A stretch of DNA of 64,000 bases from AV40 sp963817335 (GCA_963817335.1 CAWFNX010000001.1:1240001-1304000); one strand, 5' to 3'; counted from the stretch's first letter, positions 43,078 through 53,324 are shown. A program made the numbers and translations. The notes: a model not told the origin generated them from the sequence alone.

Positions 43078-44446
43078 TTGAATCCCGCTACTAGTTTCGA
43101 ATCGAACCAAATCGCCGGGATTATTTCCGAGCTGAGCGAAGCGAACAAGGGTTTCATGCGCCGTTATCCGGGCGAATCGAACCGCCGCCAGGCGGTGCAC
43201 ACCGTTTATGGCGGCGCGCATCTTTTCAAAGCGGATTCGCCAAAAAAACTCGGCGCGGTCGCGCTCCGGTCGCTGGAGGAATACGCGCCCGACGCGGCAA
43301 CTCTTGCTCGCGCAGTCGGCCTGTCAGGAAACGAGAAATTCGTAGCAATGCGATTTACGACCGCGTCGTCGAAAAACTGCGCCGCGAACCGGTGGAAGAT
43401 TTCCGGCTCGATTTCGAAGACGGTTACGGCAATCGCGCCGACCCGGAGGAAGACGGTCACGCTGCTTCAGCGGCGCGGGAAGTTGGCGCACGGATTGGAG
43501 GCAGGAACTCTGCCGCCGTTCATCGGCATTCGAATCAAACCGTTGAACGAAGACCTGCGCGCGCGCAGCATGCGCACGCTCGACATTTTCATCACGACGT
43601 TGCTGCAACAGACAGACGGAAAACTGCCGGACAATTTCGTGATCACCGTTCCGAAGGTGCAGATTCCGGCGCAGGTGGCGGCGGCGATTCGGTTGTTTGA
43701 GATTCTCGAACGCAAAAATGGATTGCCGGCCGGCGCGCTCAAGATCGAGCTGATGATCGAAACGCCGCAGGCGATTATTAATGAGCGCGGTGCGACGACG
43801 CTGATGTCGCTGGTCGACGCCGCGGAAGGCCGATGCGGCAGCGTGCATTTCGGGGTTTACGATTACACCGCGTCGTGCGGAATCACGGCGACCTATCAAA
43901 CGATGGGACATCCGGTCTGCGATTTCGCGCGGCAGATGATGCTGGTCTCGCTCGCCGGCACCGGGATTCATCTTTCCGACGGCGCGACGAACATTCTGCC
44001 GGTCGGTCCGCATCGCGCGGCCGACGGCAAGATCGACTAACTGACAGAGCGCAGCTCGAGGAAAATCGAGACGCGGTTCACCAGGCGTGGCGGCTCGGTT
44101 TCAACGACAATCTGCATTCGCTGCGCACCGGTTTTTACCAGGGCTGGGATTTGCATCCGGCGCAATTCGTCACTCGTTACGCGGCGGTTTATCAGTTTTT
44201 CCTCGAAGGCCTCGAGCGCCGCATCGAACCGTCTGAAAACGTTTGTCGAAAAGGCCGCGCTGGCTTCGCTTGTTCGGCGATGTCTTCGACGACGCCGCGA
44301 CCGGGCAGGGACTGCTGAATTTTTTCCTGCGCGGCATGGCTTGCGGCGCGATCACCGAGGACGAAGCGCTCGCGACCGGTCTGACGCTCGAGGAATTGCG
44401 CTCGCGTTCGTTCCTGAAAATTCTGCAAAATCGCCGAAAATCATGA
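43078..44446 (+). pseudogene. DUF6986 family, HpcH/HpaI aldolase-like protein, several frameshifts
   Basis: The protein family is known mainly from actinobacteria and belongs by fold to the HpcH/HpaI aldolase/citrate lyase group. The match is supported by RRYPGESNRRQAVHTVYGG, EPVEDFRLDFEDGYGNRADPEEDG, LNEDLRARSMRTLDIF, VPKVQIPAQVAAAIRL, MIETPQAIINERG, HFGVYDYTASCGITATYQ, SDGATNILPVGPH and TGFYQGWDLHPAQFVTRYAA. Frames shift near 43347, 43494, 44036, 44232 and 44271. The annotated start TTG at 43078 is weak. Function is unproven. Folding kin act on glyoxylate, the end product of the allantoin route, so a glyoxylate-consuming step is my inference. Confidence 0.8.
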
Positions 44447-45940
44447 GCGGCGATTGAGTTTCGGCTGAACGGCAAACCGATTCGAGTCGATTCGGTTTCG
44501 CCGAACACGACGCTGCTCGACTGGCTGCGCGCCAGCGGCCTGACCGGCTCGAAGGAAGGCTGCGCGAAGGCGATTGCGGCGCGTGCTCGGTGGCGATGAT
44601 CGATCGCGATGCGCGCGGCGAACGCACGTTATCGCGCGATCAACAGCTGTCTCGTGCCGCTGGTGCTGATGGCCGGGCGCGACATCGTCACGGTCGAAGG
44701 CGTCGCCAGCGGGAAATTGCATCCGGTGCAGCAGGCGATGGTGAACAACCACGGATCGCAGTGCGGTTACTGCACGCCGGGTTTCATCATGTCGCTGTTC
44801 GAAGGTTATTACCGCAAAGATCTCAAGACGCGCGCGCAGCTCGACGAACAACTCGCGGGAAATCTTTGCCGCTGCACCGGTTATCGGCCGATCCGCGACG
44901 CCGCCGCCGAAGCGTTTGGATGCAAGTCCGGTCGCCGCGGCGACACGGATCTTCCAGTGCGAGATCGACAACGATCGATTTGAAGCTCCGCTGAAAAAGG
45001 CCCGGTCAAACTGGGTTCGGTCCGATACGCATTGCAACGGCGAAAAATTTCTGCGTCCGACGTCCATGGCCGAACTGTTCTCGTTCATGGCCGAACATCC
45101 GGAAGCGCGACTGATCGCCGGCGCGACCGAACTCGGTCTCGATATCACCAAGCGGTTTCGAAAGTTTCCGGACGCTGATTTCGGTCGAAGCAGTTCCGGA
45201 GCTGACCGCAAATCGAACAAAACGAGAACGAATGGCAAATCGGCGGCGCGGCGACGCTGACCGCGATCGAGGATCAACTCGGCCAGGAATATCCGGAGCT
45301 CGCGCGACATGCTTCGCCTGTTCGGCTCGCGGCAGATTCGCAATCGCGCGACGATGGGCGGCAACCTCGTGACGCGTCGCCGATCGGCGATTCCGCGCCG
45401 GTGCTGCTGGCGCTGGATGCGAACGTGGTGCTCGCGTCGCGCCGCGCGTGAACGCACTTTGCCGATGGAGAATTTCTTTGTCGCCTATCGCAAGACCGCG
45501 CTCGAGCCGGGCGAAATTCTGAAGACGATCGTCATTCCGCGACGCGAACGAAGCGGCGAGACGAAGATTCTACAAAGTCACCAAGCGGCGCGAGATGGAC
45601 ATCAGCACCGTGGCCGGATGTTTCACGATCGAACTGGACGCGAAACAAATCGTCAAGCACGCGCGGCTCGCTTACGGCGGCGTGCGCGATGCCGGTTCGC
45701 GCGCGCAAAACCGAGGAGGCGTTGCTCGGCAAAAACTGGAACGCGGAAACACTGTCAGGTCGATCTCTGCCGATTTTGGAACGCGAGTTCACGCCGATCT
45801 CCGATGTGCGCGGGAGCGCAAGCTTATCGCAGCGACTGATCTCGAGTTTGTTCGAGAAATTTTTCCACGAGCTAGAAACCGATGAAACGGTTTCGATGCC
45901 GGATGAGCCGATATCCACCGCGCTAAAGCGGCGGCGTTAA
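44443..45940 (+). pseudogene. xdhA: xanthine dehydrogenase small subunit (2Fe-2S and FAD), heavily frameshifted
   Basis: XdhA carries two 2Fe-2S clusters and FAD and passes electrons from the Mo site to NAD+. The first cluster is visible after correcting one missing base near 44566 (EGCAEGDCGACSV), the second in SQCGYCTPGFIMSLF and GNLCRCTGYRPIRDA. FAD-domain blocks follow: KFLRPTSMAELFSFM, LIAGATELGLDITKRF, GGAATLTAIEDQ, IRNRATMGGNLVT, ASPIGDSAPVLLALDA and MENFFVAYRKTALEPGEIL. At least ten indels scatter these over all three frames. ATG at 44443 overlaps the upstream stop. Confidence 0.85.
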
Positions 45941-48280
45941 TGAGACATCGCTGCCGCACGAAAGCGGCACAAACACGTCACCGGCGAGGCGATTTACGCG
46001 GACGACGCGCCGGCCGGCGAAGGAATGCTCGAAGTCTGGCCGGTTTGCTCGCCGCACGCGCGCGCGAAAATTCTCCGGCGCGACGCTTCCGCGGCGAAGA
46101 CAATGCCGGGCATCACGGCGGTGCTGCTGGCGGAAGATGTGCCGGGACTGAACGACGTCGGCGCGGTTCGCCACGACGAAATTCTGCTGGCGGACAAGGA
46201 AGTCTTCTTATCACGGCCAGATCGTCGCGCTGGTCGTCGGCGAAACGCAGGAAGCCTGTCGCGCGGCGGCGGAAAAGGTGATGGTCGAATACGAACCGTT
46301 GCCGCCGATTTTCACGATTGAGGACGCGATCGCCCAAAAGAGTTTTCACACCGAAGCAAATTCATCCGGCGCGGCGATTTCGAACGCGCGTTTGCCGATT
46401 CGCCGCTGCAAGCTCGAAGGCGAATTCTCGATTGGCGGTCAGGAACATTTTTATCTGGAGACGCAGGCGGCGTGGGCGGAGCGCGGCGAGGACGGCACGA
46501 TGTTCGTCATGTTCGTCGACGCAGCATCCGTCCGAAGTGCAGCACATCGTCGCGCATGTTGCTGGCGCTGCCGATGCACAGCGTGGTCGTGCAATGCCCG
46601 CGCATGGGCGGCGGCTTCGGCGGCAAGGAAACGCAGGCGGCGACGTTCGCCGCGCTCGCCGCGCTGGCGGCGTCGAAAACCGGCCGCAAAGTGCGCGTGC
46701 GGCTCAATCGCGACCAGGACATGATGATCACCGGAAAACGGCATCCGTTTCTGGCGAAGTTCCACGTCGGCTACGATCGCGACGGCTTGCTGCTCGCGGC
46801 GAAGATCGACATTTATTCGAACGGCGGCTGGTCGCTCGATCTTGTCGCGAGCGGTGACCGATCGCGCGGTCTTTCATCTCGACAACGCTTATTACATTCC
46901 GCACGTCGAGTTCAGCGGGCACGTCGCGAAAACCAATCTCGCGTCGAACACGGCGTTTCGCGGATTCGGCGGACCGCAGGGAATGCTGGTCATCGAGGAA
47001 ATCATGGATCGCATTGCGCGGCGAGCTCGGTCTGTCGCCGGAAGTCGTGCGCGGGAAAAACTTATATCGCGGCAGCGGCGAGACCAACACGACGCATTAC
47101 GGCCAGGAGATCGAGGACAACCGGCTCCAGCGGATCTGGAAGGAGCTGATCGAGAAAAGCGATTTCGATTCGCGCCGGAAAAAACTTGGCGACTGGAATT
47201 CGAAACATCCGGCATCGCAAACGCGGGATTGCGATCACGCCGGTGAAGTTCGGGATTTCATTCACCACAACGCATCTGAATCAGGCCGGCGCGCTGGTGC
47301 TTCTTTACCAGGATGGCACGGTGCAGGTGAATCACGGCGGAACGGAAATGGGCCAGGGCGTTCACACCAACATTGCCGTAGTCGCCGCCCGGGAACTCGG
47401 ACTCTCGATCGATCGCATCCGCGTGATGCCCACTCAGACCGACAAAGTTCCGAACACCTCGGCGACCGCGGCGTCCTGCGGGACGGATTTGAACGGCGCG
47501 GCGGTCAAAAACGCGTGCGACACGTTGCGAACGCGACTTTTGCCGTTCGCGATTGAAATGCTCGGCGAGAAAAACGGGGGCGTTCCGGCTGAAGACAAGG
47601 TTCGATTTTTCGACAATCAATTTTGCGATGTCGATGTTCCCGACTCAGTGTTGAGTTTCGCGGAACTAGTTCAGCGCGCCTACTTCAACCGAACGAGTCT
47701 GAGCGCGACCGGTTATTACAAAACCCCGCAAATTTATTTCGATCGCGAAACGGGGCAGGGGAGACCGTTCCATTATTTTGCCGTCGGCGCCGCGGTTTCG
47801 GAAGTTGAGATCGATGGCTTTAGCGGGATGACCCAGGTCACGCGCGTCGACATCTTGCACGATGCGGGCGACGTAATAAACGCCGGCGTGGCGCGCGGCC
47901 AGGTCGAAGGCGGATTCGTTCAGGGAATGGGTTGGCTGACCGCAGAAGAGTTGATCTGGGACACAGATGGCAAATTGCTTACCCATTCGCCGGACACTTA
48001 CAAGATTCCGGCAGTCGGAGACACGCCGAAAATTTTTAACGTGGAATTTTTGTCAGAAGCGGCGCAACCGGACGTAATTCACGGAAGCAAGGCGGTTGGC
48101 GAACCGCCGTTGATGCTCGCAATTTCGGTGCGCGAAGCGATCCGAGACGCAATCGCAGCCTTTGGTCAGCCGGGCGGACAAGCCTTGCTTTCGACGCCGG
48201 CTACTCCCGAAGCAATCTTCATGGCGATCGATCAGCGGTTGATGCGGGCGAAAAAATCCGCGGTCGTGCCGGCGAAATGA
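45940..48280 (+). pseudogene. xdhB: xanthine dehydrogenase large (molybdenum) subunit, 5' half frameshifted
   Basis: XdhB binds the molybdopterin and oxidises hypoxanthine and xanthine to urate. Recoverable blocks are SLPHES and HVTGEAIYADD near the start, DVPGLNDVGAVRHDE, HGQIVALVVGETQEACR, the cofactor motif MGGGFGGKETQA, and FRGFGGPQGMLVIEEIMDRIA. From 47186 to 48280 the frame is intact, with FTTTHLNQAGALV, NHGGTEMGQGVHTN, SAVGxx-type segment TSATAASCGTDLNG, RVDILHDAGDVINAGV and the catalytic-Glu region SKAVGEPPLMLA. About eight shifts affect 45940-47230. The final stop overlaps the adenine deaminase ATG. Confidence 0.88.
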
Positions 48281-49986
48281 GACAGATCGAACATAAACTC
48301 GCCGTGGCGCGCGGCGAGAAGCCTGCCGAAAAAGTTTTCAAGAACGCTCAAGTCGTCAATGTTCTCAGCGGTGAGATTCATCCCGCGAACATTGCAGTCG
48401 ATGGCGGCCGGGTGATTGGGTTTGGAGATTACGAAGGAAACGAGATTATCGATGTTGGCGGCGCGTTTCTGGCGCCGGGCTTGATTGAAGGACATTTCCA
48501 CGTTGAAAGCTCGATGCTGACGATTCCGGAGCTGGTGCGCGCGGTCACGCCACATGGCACCGCCGCGATGGTGATCGATCCGCACGAATACGCGAACGTT
48601 CTCGGCATGGACGGAATTCGTTACGTTCTCGAATCGAGCAAGGATTTGCCGATCGATTTCTTTATCATGTTGCCTTCCTGCGTTCCAGCAACGCATTTGG
48701 AAACCGCAGGCGCGCGTTTCACCGCAGACGATCTCGCTCTCATGATCGCCGATGAGCGGGTGGCGGGGGTGGCAGAGATGATGAATTATCCCGGAGTTTT
48801 TTTGGGAGCCGAAAGTGAGCTGGCCAAGATAAATGCCGGCAAAGGAAAAGTGATCGACGGGCACGCGCCGGGATTACGCGGAAGAAATTTGAACGCGTAT
48901 GTGCTGGCCGGCGTTCGTTCCGATCACGAGAGCACAAGCCTGGAAGAAGCGCGCGAAAAACTCCGACTGGGGATGCATCTGCTATTGCGTGAAGGCAGCA
49001 CCGAACGAAACCTCGAAGATATCGTCGGGTTGGTGACACCGCAGAATTCTGCGAACTGCTCATTTGCGACAGACGACAAATTACCGGGCGATCTGGTCAA
49101 AGAGGGACAGATCGACCATTCGATTCGCAAAGCGATTGAACTGGGGGTGGCCCCGGTGACCGCGATTCAAATGGGAACGATTAATACCGCCCGGTATTAT
49201 CGATTGCGAAATCACGGCGCGATCGCGCCCCGATTCTGGGCGGATTTTGTCGTCGTGGACGATCTAAAATCATTTCACGTCCGGCGAACCTACAAGAAAG
49301 GGAAACTCGTTGCCGAGGACGGAAAATATCTCGAGCCGAGGCACCGCAACATCGATCAGCCACGAAGCACGATGAATCTGAGTTATGACCAAAAAGATTT
49401 CGTGGTGACAGCAAACGGCGCAAAGCAAATCCGAGTGATCGAGCTTGTGCCGAAGCAGATCGTCACGAAATCCAGAATCGATTCCCCGAAGATCGCCGAC
49501 GGACAGATTGTCCCCGATCTCGATCGCGACATCCTTAAGTTGGTCGTGGTGGAACGGCACCGCGCGACTGGAAACGTGGGCGTCGGATTCATTCGCGGTT
49601 TCGGACTCAAACGCGGGGCGCTGGGATCAACGGTCGCGCACGACGCTCACAACGTCGTCGTTGTCGGAACGAATGATCGCGACATCGATGCGGCGATAAA
49701 AGCTTTGGAGAAAATGCGGGGCGGCCAGGTCGCGGTCGACGACGGCAAAGTAACGGCAGCGCTGCCACTACCGATTGCCGGTTTGGTTTCCGATGAATCG
49801 CTGGAGACGGTGATCGCCAATATTTCGGAACTGAACGCGGCAGCGGCAAAATTGGGCTCAAATCTCGATGCGCCCTTCATGACGCTTTCGTTTGTGAGCC
49901 TCTCGCCGATCCCGGAACTGAAATTGACTGATCAGGGCCTGGTGGACGCGATCAACCTGAAGTTGACCGACGTGATCGTTCGCTGA
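48277..49986 (+). CDS. ade: adenine deaminase
   Basis: The 569-residue amidohydrolase converts adenine to hypoxanthine and ammonia, feeding the xanthine dehydrogenase encoded just upstream. Metal motifs are EGHFHVESSM, IDPHEYANVLG and MLPSCVPATHLET. VAGVAEMMNYPGVF and DGHAPGLRG follow, with the Asp region as CSFATDDKLP. The C-terminal adenine-deaminase domain has VVVERHRATGNVGVGFIRGF and AHDAHNVVVVGTN. It is fully intact and overlaps the xdhB stop by ATGA. Confidence 0.95.
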   Translation: MRQIEHKLAVARGEKPAEKVFKNAQVVNVLSGEIHPANIAVDGGRVIGFGDYEGNEIIDVGGAFLAPGLIEGHFHVESSMLTIPELVRAVTPHGTAAMVIDPHEYANVLGMDGIRYVLESSKDLPIDFFIMLPSCVPATHLETAGARFTADDLALMIADERVAGVAEMMNYPGVFLGAESELAKINAGKGKVIDGHAPGLRGRNLNAYVLAGVRSDHESTSLEEAREKLRLGMHLLLREGSTERNLEDIVGLVTPQNSANCSFATDDKLPGDLVKEGQIDHSIRKAIELGVAPVTAIQMGTINTARYYRLRNHGAIAPRFWADFVVVDDLKSFHVRRTYKKGKLVAEDGKYLEPRHRNIDQPRSTMNLSYDQKDFVVTANGAKQIRVIELVPKQIVTKSRIDSPKIADGQIVPDLDRDILKLVVVERHRATGNVGVGFIRGFGLKRGALGSTVAHDAHNVVVVGTNDRDIDAAIKALEKMRGGQVAVDDGKVTAALPLPIAGLVSDESLETVIANISELNAAAAKLGSNLDAPFMTLSFVSLSPIPELKLTDQGLVDAINLKLTDVIVR

Positions 49987-50053
49987 CGCCGATTGCGACG
50001 ACGCATAATCTCAGGGCCACTGGCCGCCAAACCTCCAGCGTTCGCGCCGCTCC

Positions 50054-50080
50054 GGTAGTGTCCTAATTTAGGGCACTACC
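50054..50080. repeat. GGTAGTG...CACTACC hairpin
   Basis: GGTAGTG (50054-50060) and CACTACC (50074-50080) enclose CCTAA/TTAGG (50062-50066, 50068-50072), a near-continuous stem. It lies in the convergent gap between adenine and guanine deaminase genes. Confidence 0.7.
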
Positions 50081-50090
50081 GCCGCTCCCA

Positions 50091-50121
50091 TAAACTTGAC
50101 CGAAATTATCGGTCAAGTTTA
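50091..50121. terminator. 13-bp perfect stem between convergent genes
   Basis: TAAACTTGACCGA (50091-50103) pairs perfectly with TCGGTCAAGTTTA (50109-50121) around a five-base loop AATTA. Each strand ends in TTTA, so it may act as a weak bidirectional terminator for the ade and guaD-like transcripts. A mini-repeat origin is equally possible. Confidence 0.5.
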
Positions 50122-50166
50122 GGCTTGGAAGGTAAATGTCAGCTCATTATCGAACCTTCGATCAAC

Positions 50167-50676
50167 TCAATAGGGAACCTTGTCCGGCTTCTCTTCCCAA
50201 ATTTTGAAAACAGCGCACGCAGCATCGCGCGAGAGTTGAATCATCGGCAGGGCCCGAGTCGCGATTTCGAGAGGGATCTCTTTGTAGATAAACTCGTCAT
50301 CGAAGCCGGCTGAACATGCGTCGGATCGGCTGCAGGCGTAGACGATTCGATCAAGCCGGGCCCAGTAAATTGCGGCGAGGCACATCGGACATGGCTCGCA
50401 GCTGGTGTAAATTTCACAACCGCGCAGATCGAAGCGCTGTAACTTTTGGCACGCGTCGCGAATCGCCGTCACTTCAGCGTGCGCGGTCGGATCCAACGAG
50501 CGCGTGACCTGGTTCCAACCGCGGCCTACGAGTTTGTCGCCGCAAACAATAATTGCGCCGAACGGTCCGCCGTTATGGCTGTTCATGCTGTCGCGCGCGA
50601 GCGCGATGGCCATGTCCATCCATCGCTTGCGAGAAGATGAATCAGAGTCGGAGGTCGCTGCGTCGCTTGAATTCAC
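50167..50676 (-). CDS. guanine-deaminase-like nucleoside/nucleobase deaminase
   Basis: This 169-residue cytidine-deaminase-fold zinc enzyme has motifs HAEVTAIRD and SCEPCPMCLAAIYWA. The pattern NGGPFGAIIVCGDKLVGRG and the C-terminal EEKPDKVPY match Bacillus-type guanine deaminase (GuaD) better than TadA. Guanine to xanthine would feed the same xanthine dehydrogenase, consistent with its position next to ade. The GTG at 50676 is the upstream limit; Met codon at 50619 (MDMAIALARD) is an alternative start. Confidence 0.85.
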   Translation of the reverse strand: MNSSDAATSDSDSSSRKRWMDMAIALARDSMNSHNGGPFGAIIVCGDKLVGRGWNQVTRSLDPTAHAEVTAIRDACQKLQRFDLRGCEIYTSCEPCPMCLAAIYWARLDRIVYACSRSDACSAGFDDEFIYKEIPLEIATRALPMIQLSRDAACAVFKIWEEKPDKVPY

Positions 50677-50701
50677 GGCCGGCGATGTTACTCAGAGCCG
50701 C

Positions 50702-51445
50702 CTACTTCGTGAACTGGTTTTTCCTCCAAACAATCTCGATCAGGGCAGGAAGGATTTCGCCGGCTTTACCGAGAAAAGAATAATCGGCGAGGGGAGTCAG
50801 CGGCGTCGGATCTTTGTTGATCTCTATAATGATTGCGCCGGAGTCTTTCGCGCGCCGCCAAAGATCGGCCGCGGGATAGACGATGCTCGAAGTTCCGATC
50901 GAGAAGAAGGCGTCACATAGTTCCGCAGCTGCAATGGCTGCCTCGAGGGCGTCGACTGGCAGCATTTCGCCAAACCAAACCACCGCTGGTCGCAAATATC
51001 CGCCGCACGACCGACATCGACCGTGTTCGACATCGAAGTTGTCGCCCGGGCAATTGTTTTCGAAGCAACGGAACCGATGGATATTGCCGTGAAGCTCGAC
51101 CATTTGTTTGCTGCCGGCGCGCTCGTGAAGTCCATCGACGTTTTGAGTGACGAGCAAAAACTCAGGCGCGCGCTTTTCGATTTCCACTAACGCCAGGTGG
51201 CCGGCGTTTGGTTTCGCGTCGACGGCATTCTGACGTCGCCAGGCGTACCAATCCTGGACGAATTTCGGATCACGTTCGAACGCCTCGGCAGTCGCGAGCT
51301 CTTCCGGTTTGAATTTGCTCCACAATCCGGTTTGCGCGTCGCGAAAAGTGGCGAGGCCGCTTTCGGCGGAAATGCCGGCGCCGGTGAGGGCCACAATTCG
51401 CTGAGCGCGGCGCAGTTGTTGGAGCAACGGTTCAGGAAAATTCAT
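50702..51445 (-). CDS. cobB: Sir2-family NAD-dependent protein deacylase (CobB-like)
   Basis: The 247-residue sirtuin has the NAD motifs ALTGAGISAESGLATFRD and VTQNVDGLHERAG with catalytic His in VELHGNIHRFRC. The zinc Cys pairs include CRSC, and VVWFGEMLP and FSIGTSSIVYPA follow. A YxxR pair (WYAWRR) fits the class III group that also removes succinyl or malonyl groups. It sits 25 bases upstream of the deaminase on the same strand and may be co-transcribed with it; a direct functional link is not established. Confidence 0.92.
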   Translation of the reverse strand: MNFPEPLLQQLRRAQRIVALTGAGISAESGLATFRDAQTGLWSKFKPEELATAEAFERDPKFVQDWYAWRRQNAVDAKPNAGHLALVEIEKRAPEFLLVTQNVDGLHERAGSKQMVELHGNIHRFRCFENNCPGDNFDVEHGRCRSCGGYLRPAVVWFGEMLPVDALEAAIAAAELCDAFFSIGTSSIVYPAADLWRRAKDSGAIIIEINKDPTPLTPLADYSFLGKAGEILPALIEIVWRKNQFTK

Positions 51446-51575
51446 TGGTAAAACGCCTCGCGACCCATTGTGATTAAAGTTACCCGGAGGACGTTACATA
51501 AATATTGTGAGTCTTTCCAAACCGCTGATCGTTAGCGCAGCGCCGTTGCCGGCGGTTGTCTGGCGCAATAACTAC

Positions 51576-53324
51576 ATGAAAACGATTCGAATTATCTTAC
51601 TTGGCGCAGTAGTGACTTGGTGCGGCGCATTTGGGGCAGAGCCTCAAAAGGCCGATGCGCAACTTCGCGCCATTTACACCGCAGAGTGGAAGTGGCGGTT
51701 GGAGCAGTTTCCCGATCAAGAGGACCCGTCCAAGCCGGTTGCCGATCACTTGCCAAAGGAAGATCCGGCGACGCAGGAGATGCGGTTGCACTACTGGCAG
51801 GACGTCTTGCACAAGCTCGATGCGATCGCGCGCGGTCAGCTTTCGCCGGAAGAGCAGATCAACTACGACATCTACCGACGCGAGATCGAAGATTTCGTTG
51901 CCGACGAAAAGTTCCGTGATTTTGAAATGCCGGCGAACTCGGACAGCGCATTCTGGACGAATCTCGGGTACACGGCACGCCGGCCGTTCAAAACCCTGAC
52001 CGATTACAAGAGCTGGATCGCGCAGATGCGCGACATCCCACGTTATTTTCGCGAGGAGATTGCGAATATGCGCGCGGGCGTTGCGCGCGAGTTCACGCCC
52101 CCTCGCGCAACTTTACAGGGACGAGAGAAATCGATCACGGCAATCGCCGAGGGTAAGCCCGAAGATAATTTACTCTACACGCCGTTCCGCGAACCGATGG
52201 TCGGAGTTCAATCGTCCGATCAGGCGACGCTAAAGACCGAAGCCGCGCAGGTAATCCGCGACGTCGTGCAGCCGTCTTACGCCGACCTGCTGAAATTCTT
52301 CCGCGACGAGTACGTGCCGCACACTCGAACCACATTGGCGGCCGAGGCATTGCCGGATGGCAAAGCTTACTACCGACAAAAAATTCGCGAGTTCACAACG
52401 CTCGATCTTTCGCCGGAAGAAATTCACCAGACAGGTTTATCGGAAGTCGAAAAGCTGCACGCGCAAATGGTGGATGCGATGCATGCCACCGGGTTCAAGG
52501 GTGATTTCCCCGCTTTCCTGCAATTCTTGCGCGACGATCCGCAGTTCTACGCCAAAACGCCGCAGGAGCTGCTGAACCGCGCAGCTTGGATTGCAAAGCT
52601 GTTCGACGGCAAGTCATCGCAATACTTCGGCTATCTACCGCGCATGCGTTTCACCATCAAACCGGTCCCGCCCGACCTCGCGCCGTTTTATACTTCGGGT
52701 CGCGGCGGTCCGGGCGTTTACCTTCTTAATACCTACGATCTGCCGCATCGCCCATTGTACAATCTCGTTGCTTTGACATTGCACGAGTCGGCGCCGGGAC
52801 ACGCATTTCAGATTCCGATCGCGCTCGAGCATAAGAACCAGCCCGAATTCCGGCAGCACGATTACATTTCGGCTTACGGTGAAGGCTGGGCGCTTTATTG
52901 TGAAAAGTTGGGCGAGGAGATGGGCATGTACGAAACGCCCTACGACCGCTTCGGCATGCTTGGTTATCAGATTTGGCGCGCGGCCCGTCTGGTCGTGGAT
53001 ACCGGAGTGCATTCGAAAGGGTGGACTCGCGAGCAGGCATTGAAATACATGCACGATTACACCGCGCTTCCGGAGCACGAGGTTGAAACTGAAGTAGATC
53101 GCTATATCGCATGGCCCGGACAAGCGCTCTCTTATTATTTAGGTGAGCTGGCAATTCTGCGTGCCCGTGAAAAAGCGGAGAAGGCGCTCGGACCGAAATT
53201 CAACATCCGCGCATTTCATGATGCGATACTGGAACTTGGTTCGGTGCCGCTGCCCGTGCTGACGGCACGGATCGACCGGTTCATTGCTGAAGGAGGCAAA
53301 GGCCCGTATCCGGACATGGAATAA
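51576..53324 (+). CDS. secreted DUF885 protein (putative metallopeptidase)
   Basis: The 582-residue protein starts at the ATG at 51576, giving the signal peptide MKTIRIILLGAVVTWCGAFG. DUF885 proteins are predicted zinc peptidases with HExxH-like geometry: here LTLHESAPGHAFQ and, downstream, the conserved SAYGEGWALYCEKLGEEMG. The C-terminal RYIAWPGQALSYYLGELAIL is also typical. Length is normal for the family. The substrate is unknown; periplasmic peptide degradation is the usual suggestion. The upstream in-frame extension to 51507 is not leader-like and is omitted. Confidence 0.88.
   Translation: MKTIRIILLGAVVTWCGAFGAEPQKADAQLRAIYTAEWKWRLEQFPDQEDPSKPVADHLPKEDPATQEMRLHYWQDVLHKLDAIARGQLSPEEQINYDIYRREIEDFVADEKFRDFEMPANSDSAFWTNLGYTARRPFKTLTDYKSWIAQMRDIPRYFREEIANMRAGVAREFTPPRATLQGREKSITAIAEGKPEDNLLYTPFREPMVGVQSSDQATLKTEAAQVIRDVVQPSYADLLKFFRDEYVPHTRTTLAAEALPDGKAYYRQKIREFTTLDLSPEEIHQTGLSEVEKLHAQMVDAMHATGFKGDFPAFLQFLRDDPQFYAKTPQELLNRAAWIAKLFDGKSSQYFGYLPRMRFTIKPVPPDLAPFYTSGRGGPGVYLLNTYDLPHRPLYNLVALTLHESAPGHAFQIPIALEHKNQPEFRQHDYISAYGEGWALYCEKLGEEMGMYETPYDRFGMLGYQIWRAARLVVDTGVHSKGWTREQALKYMHDYTALPEHEVETEVDRYIAWPGQALSYYLGELAILRAREKAEKALGPKFNIRAFHDAILELGSVPLPVLTARIDRFIAEGGKGPYPDME

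Noticed and set aside
33490..44271. Programmed ribosomal frameshifting
   Set aside because: The shift sites share no slippery motif or downstream structure and occur in many unrelated genes, so indels are the simpler explanation.
44441..45457. 338-codon open frame antisense to xdhA
   Set aside because: The + strand shows clear 2Fe-2S and FAD motifs; the antisense product is Arg-rich and low in sequence character.
44443..47235. Many short separate genes for xanthine dehydrogenase pieces
   Set aside because: The pieces are consecutive blocks of two known subunits in changing frames; single-base indels explain them better than split genes.
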